Shown here: positions 6,076-7,569 of the stretch, piece after piece
Numbering within the stretch: position 1 is the stretch's first letter
Layout: each line of letters starts with the position of its first letter
Assembly: GCA_949448405.1 (NCBI GenBank)
Contig: CASTFX010000054.1
Span: 1 to 7,569 of the forward strand
Direction: 5' to 3'
DNA: 7,569 nucleotides
Source: an uncultured Clostridia bacterium
GTDB lineage: Bacteria; Bacillota; Clostridia; TANB77; CAG-508
Translations under genes and position numbers: made by a program
Notes under the pieces: generated by a model
Told to the model about the DNA's origin: nothing
The model's input: only the letters and a program-made list of their open reading frames with translations
The model's database searches: none

Positions 6076-6925
6076 ATGAAACTTGGATTATGCCTTGCAG
6101 GTGGTGGGGTAAAAGGAGCTGCTCATATTGGGGTATTAAAATATATGGAAGAAAATAATATAAAAGTAGATTATATTTCAGGAACTTCATCAGGAAGTAT
6201 TGTCGCTTCATTACATGCTGTTCGGATATACAGCAGATGAAATATATCATATATTTAAAAAGTATTGCTCACAAATAAATTATATTAGTATTAACAATGC
6301 TTTAAAATTAGTATTTGGATTGATTTTTAAAAGAAAAGTTTTAATACAAGGATTAAACAATGGGGATAAAATAGAAAAACTTATGAAAGACTTATGTTCA
6401 AAAAAAGGAATATCTAAAATAAGTGAAATCAAAATGCCTCTTATTATTCCAAGTGTAGACTTACATAATGGAAAGACATACATTTTTACCTCTTCTAGTA
6501 ATAGGCATACATATAATGATAATATTGAGTACATAAACGACATAGATATTAGTAAAGCTGTCCATGCAAGTTGTAGTTATCCTGGCATATTTAGTCCTTG
6601 CAAATACAAAAATACTGAACTTATTGATGGAGGAATAAGAGAGAATGTTCCTTGGAAAGAAACTAAATTGATGGGTGCTGATAAGGTAATAAGCATAGTA
6701 TTTGAAGAAAATATCAAAAAGGATGATTATATAAATATAATAGAGGTCATAGGACGTGCAATTGGGATTTTGTCTCACGAACTTTCAAATTATGAACTTT
6801 CTGGAGCAGAAGATATTATTAAAATAAAAAGTAGTCATATGTCATTATTGGATACAAGTAAAATTGATTATCTATACAAACTCGGTTATACAGGAGCAAA
6901 AAAGCAATTACCAAAAATTATATAA
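6076..6925 (+). CDS. Patatin-like phospholipase/esterase (read through one +1 shift at CGG)
   Basis: This is a patatin-family serine lipase or esterase of the bacterial RssA/NTE type, expected to hydrolyse acyl esters of phospholipids; the real substrate is unknown. With a +1 shift at 6223 the gene gives 282 residues. The oxyanion motif GGGVKG is at residues 9-14, the nucleophile motif GTSSG at 36-40 (Ser38), and the catalytic aspartate is Asp184 in LIDGGIRENVP. The shift supplies Gly50 in AVGYTADEIY, where relatives usually have a glycine before Y-S/T-ADE. Zero-frame reading stops at 6238-6240 after 54 residues, leaving Ser38 and Asp184 on separate products, so the enzyme cannot form without the shift. 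ATG 6076 has TGGAGG at 6065-6070. No signal peptide is visible, so it is probably cytoplasmic. An out-of-frame CGG at 6883 causes no shift; Arg in IGRAIG is CGT. Confidence 0.9.
6223..6226 (+). other. +1 shift site CGGA, Gly50 of the patatin-like protein
   Basis: CGG is in frame after GTT. The zero frame stops at TGA 6238-6240. Skipping C6223 gives GGA and then YTADEIYHIF. Confidence 0.93.
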
Positions 6926-6931
6926 AAAATA

Positions 6932-6960
6932 TTGACAAACCTTTTTTTATAATTAATAAT
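6932..6960 (+). promoter_or_regulatory. Probable sigma-A promoter for the aspartokinase gene
   Basis: A perfect TTGACA (6932-6937) is followed by 17 bases and AATAAT (6955-6960), within a run of overlapping -10-like TAATAA/TAATAT sequences. The remaining leader of about 75 bases is AT-rich; it holds a small hairpin near 6990-7018 but is too short and lacks the conserved parts for a lysine riboswitch. Confidence 0.6.
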
Positions 6961-7038
6961 ATAATATAGTATGAATAACTAGATTAATATCTTATTATTT
7001 TCATAAATGAATAATAGCATAAAAGGAAGAGACCTAAA

Positions 7039-7569
7039 ATGTTAATGGTAAAAAAATTTGGAGGTACATCTGTTGCAGATAAAGAAAAAATTTTTAATGT
7101 AGCAAATAGATGTATAGAAGATTATCAGAAAGGAAACAAAATTGTTTTAGTACTTTCTGCAATGGGAAAACACACAGATGAACTTATAAAACTTGCAGAA
7201 GAAATTAACCCCAATATGCCAAAAAGAGAAATGGATATGTTATTTACAGTTGGAGAACAGATAACAGTTTCTTTAATGGCAATGGCATTTTCAAAACTTG
7301 GAATACCAGCAGTATCTTTAAATGCATTTCAAGTAAGAATGTTAACAGATAATAACTATGGGGATGCAAAAATAACAAAGATTGAAACAGACAGAATTGA
7401 AAAAGAGCTTGCACAGAATAAAATAGTAATAGTTACAGGTTTTCAAGGAATTGATGAAAATAATAATTATACTACTTTAGGAAGAGGTGGCTCAGATACA
7501 ACAGCTGCATACTTAGCTGCAGCACTTAAAGCAGATTCTTGTGAAAATTATACTGATGTAGAACGGTGT
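7039..7569 (+). CDS. lysC: Aspartate kinase, N-terminal part (3' end outside window; one +1 shift at CGG near the edge)
   Basis: Aspartokinase phosphorylates aspartate, the first step to lysine, threonine, methionine and, in spore formers, dipicolinate. The visible 177 or so residues begin MLMVKKFGGTSVA, the substrate-binding signature, and continue with VLSAMGK, the FTVGEQ segment, NAFQ-R near residue 95, VTGFQGID and GRGGSDTTA (148-156). At the window edge the protein reads CENYTDVE and then CGG TGT. Relatives have YTDVDGVYT here, so skipping C7564 to give GGT (Gly176) and then GT-, a valine codon, restores the family sequence. The gene may be called lysC, dapG or thrA-type; the isoform cannot be settled without the C-terminal ACT domains. 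Start ATG 7039 has GGAAGA at 7025-7030; ATG 7045 is the alternative. Whether the shifted frame stays open lies outside the window. Confidence 0.92.
   Translation, partial: MLMVKKFGGTSVADKEKIFNVANRCIEDYQKGNKIVLVLSAMGKHTDELIKLAEEINPNMPKREMDMLFTVGEQITVSLMAMAFSKLGIPAVSLNAFQVRMLTDNNYGDAKITKIETDRIEKELAQNKIVIVTGFQGIDENNNYTTLGRGGSDTTAAYLAAALKADSCENYTDVERC
7564..7567 (+). other. +1 shift site CGGT, Gly176 of aspartokinase
   Basis: CGG is in frame after GAA. Skipping C7564 gives GGT then GT-, so TDVE-G-V, matching the conserved TDVDGVYT motif. Only two bases follow the quadruplet, so the call rests on this motif and on the other sites. Confidence 0.82.

Noticed and set aside
6961..7038. Lysine riboswitch upstream of lysC
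   Set aside because: The leader is under 80 bases and AT-rich with one small hairpin; the L-box is about twice that long with conserved GC-rich parts that are absent.
703..7566. Simple reassignment of CGG to another amino acid, as known in some bacteria
   Set aside because: Reassignment keeps the triplet frame. In all 12 cases the downstream family sequence is in the +1 frame, so a changed amino acid alone cannot explain the genes.
703..7566. Homopolymer-type sequencing errors
   Set aside because: The extra base is a lone C in TCGG or ACGG, not a change in a homopolymer run, while the many A and T runs in the window carry no frame errors.

Overview
The window looks like a chromosomal segment of a low-GC, endospore-forming Bacillota, probably a clostridial lineage. 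The evidence is a near-complete spoIIIA operon downstream of yebC, very AT-rich codon use, strong AGGAGG ribosome binding sites, and AGA as the main arginine codon. I cannot name a genus from the sequence.

Layout on the + strand: the 3' end of yebC (1-352) with a terminator; spoIIIAA (475-1361); a stem-loop; a small minus-strand gene of unknown function with its own promoter (1395-1655, promoter 1688-1716); then spoIIIAB, AC, AD, AE, AF, AG and AH (1794-5955) in one tight cluster; a stem-loop; a patatin-like phospholipase gene (6076-6925); a promoter; and the 5' part of an aspartokinase gene, lysC-type (7039 to the window end). SpoIIIAA-AH build the membrane complex between mother cell and forespore that keeps sigma-G active in the forespore. 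The patatin and aspartokinase genes are ordinary neighbours.

The main result concerns translation. Read conventionally, spoIIIAA, AB, AE, AF, AG, the patatin gene and lysC are all broken by frameshifts. Every break sits on an in-frame CGG codon, and every one is repaired by skipping its C, so that the next codon is GGN (glycine). I find 12 in-frame CGG codons in the native genes (703, 980, 1995, 1999, 3285, 3511, 3671, 3714, 4254, 4972, 6223, 7564), and all 12 behave this way. Seven CGG triplets that lie out of frame in the same genes (1021, 4202, 4551, 5137, 5456, 5777, 6883) cause no shift. CGG is never needed as arginine in these genes, whereas AGA, AGG, CGA and CGT are. With the 12 shifts applied, the sporulation proteins come out close to full family length (294, 169, 381, 192 and 208 residues), with glycine at sites that fit the families.

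The simplest reading is a lineage in which CGG is not a normal sense codon. Instead it triggers +1 frameshifting, or CGGN is read as a four-base glycine codon. The minus-strand gene at 1395-1655 is the exception: it has two in-frame CGG codons that must be read as ordinary triplets. That suggests a recent arrival from an organism with the standard code. tRNA genes, proteomics and related genomes lie outside this window and would be needed for proof.
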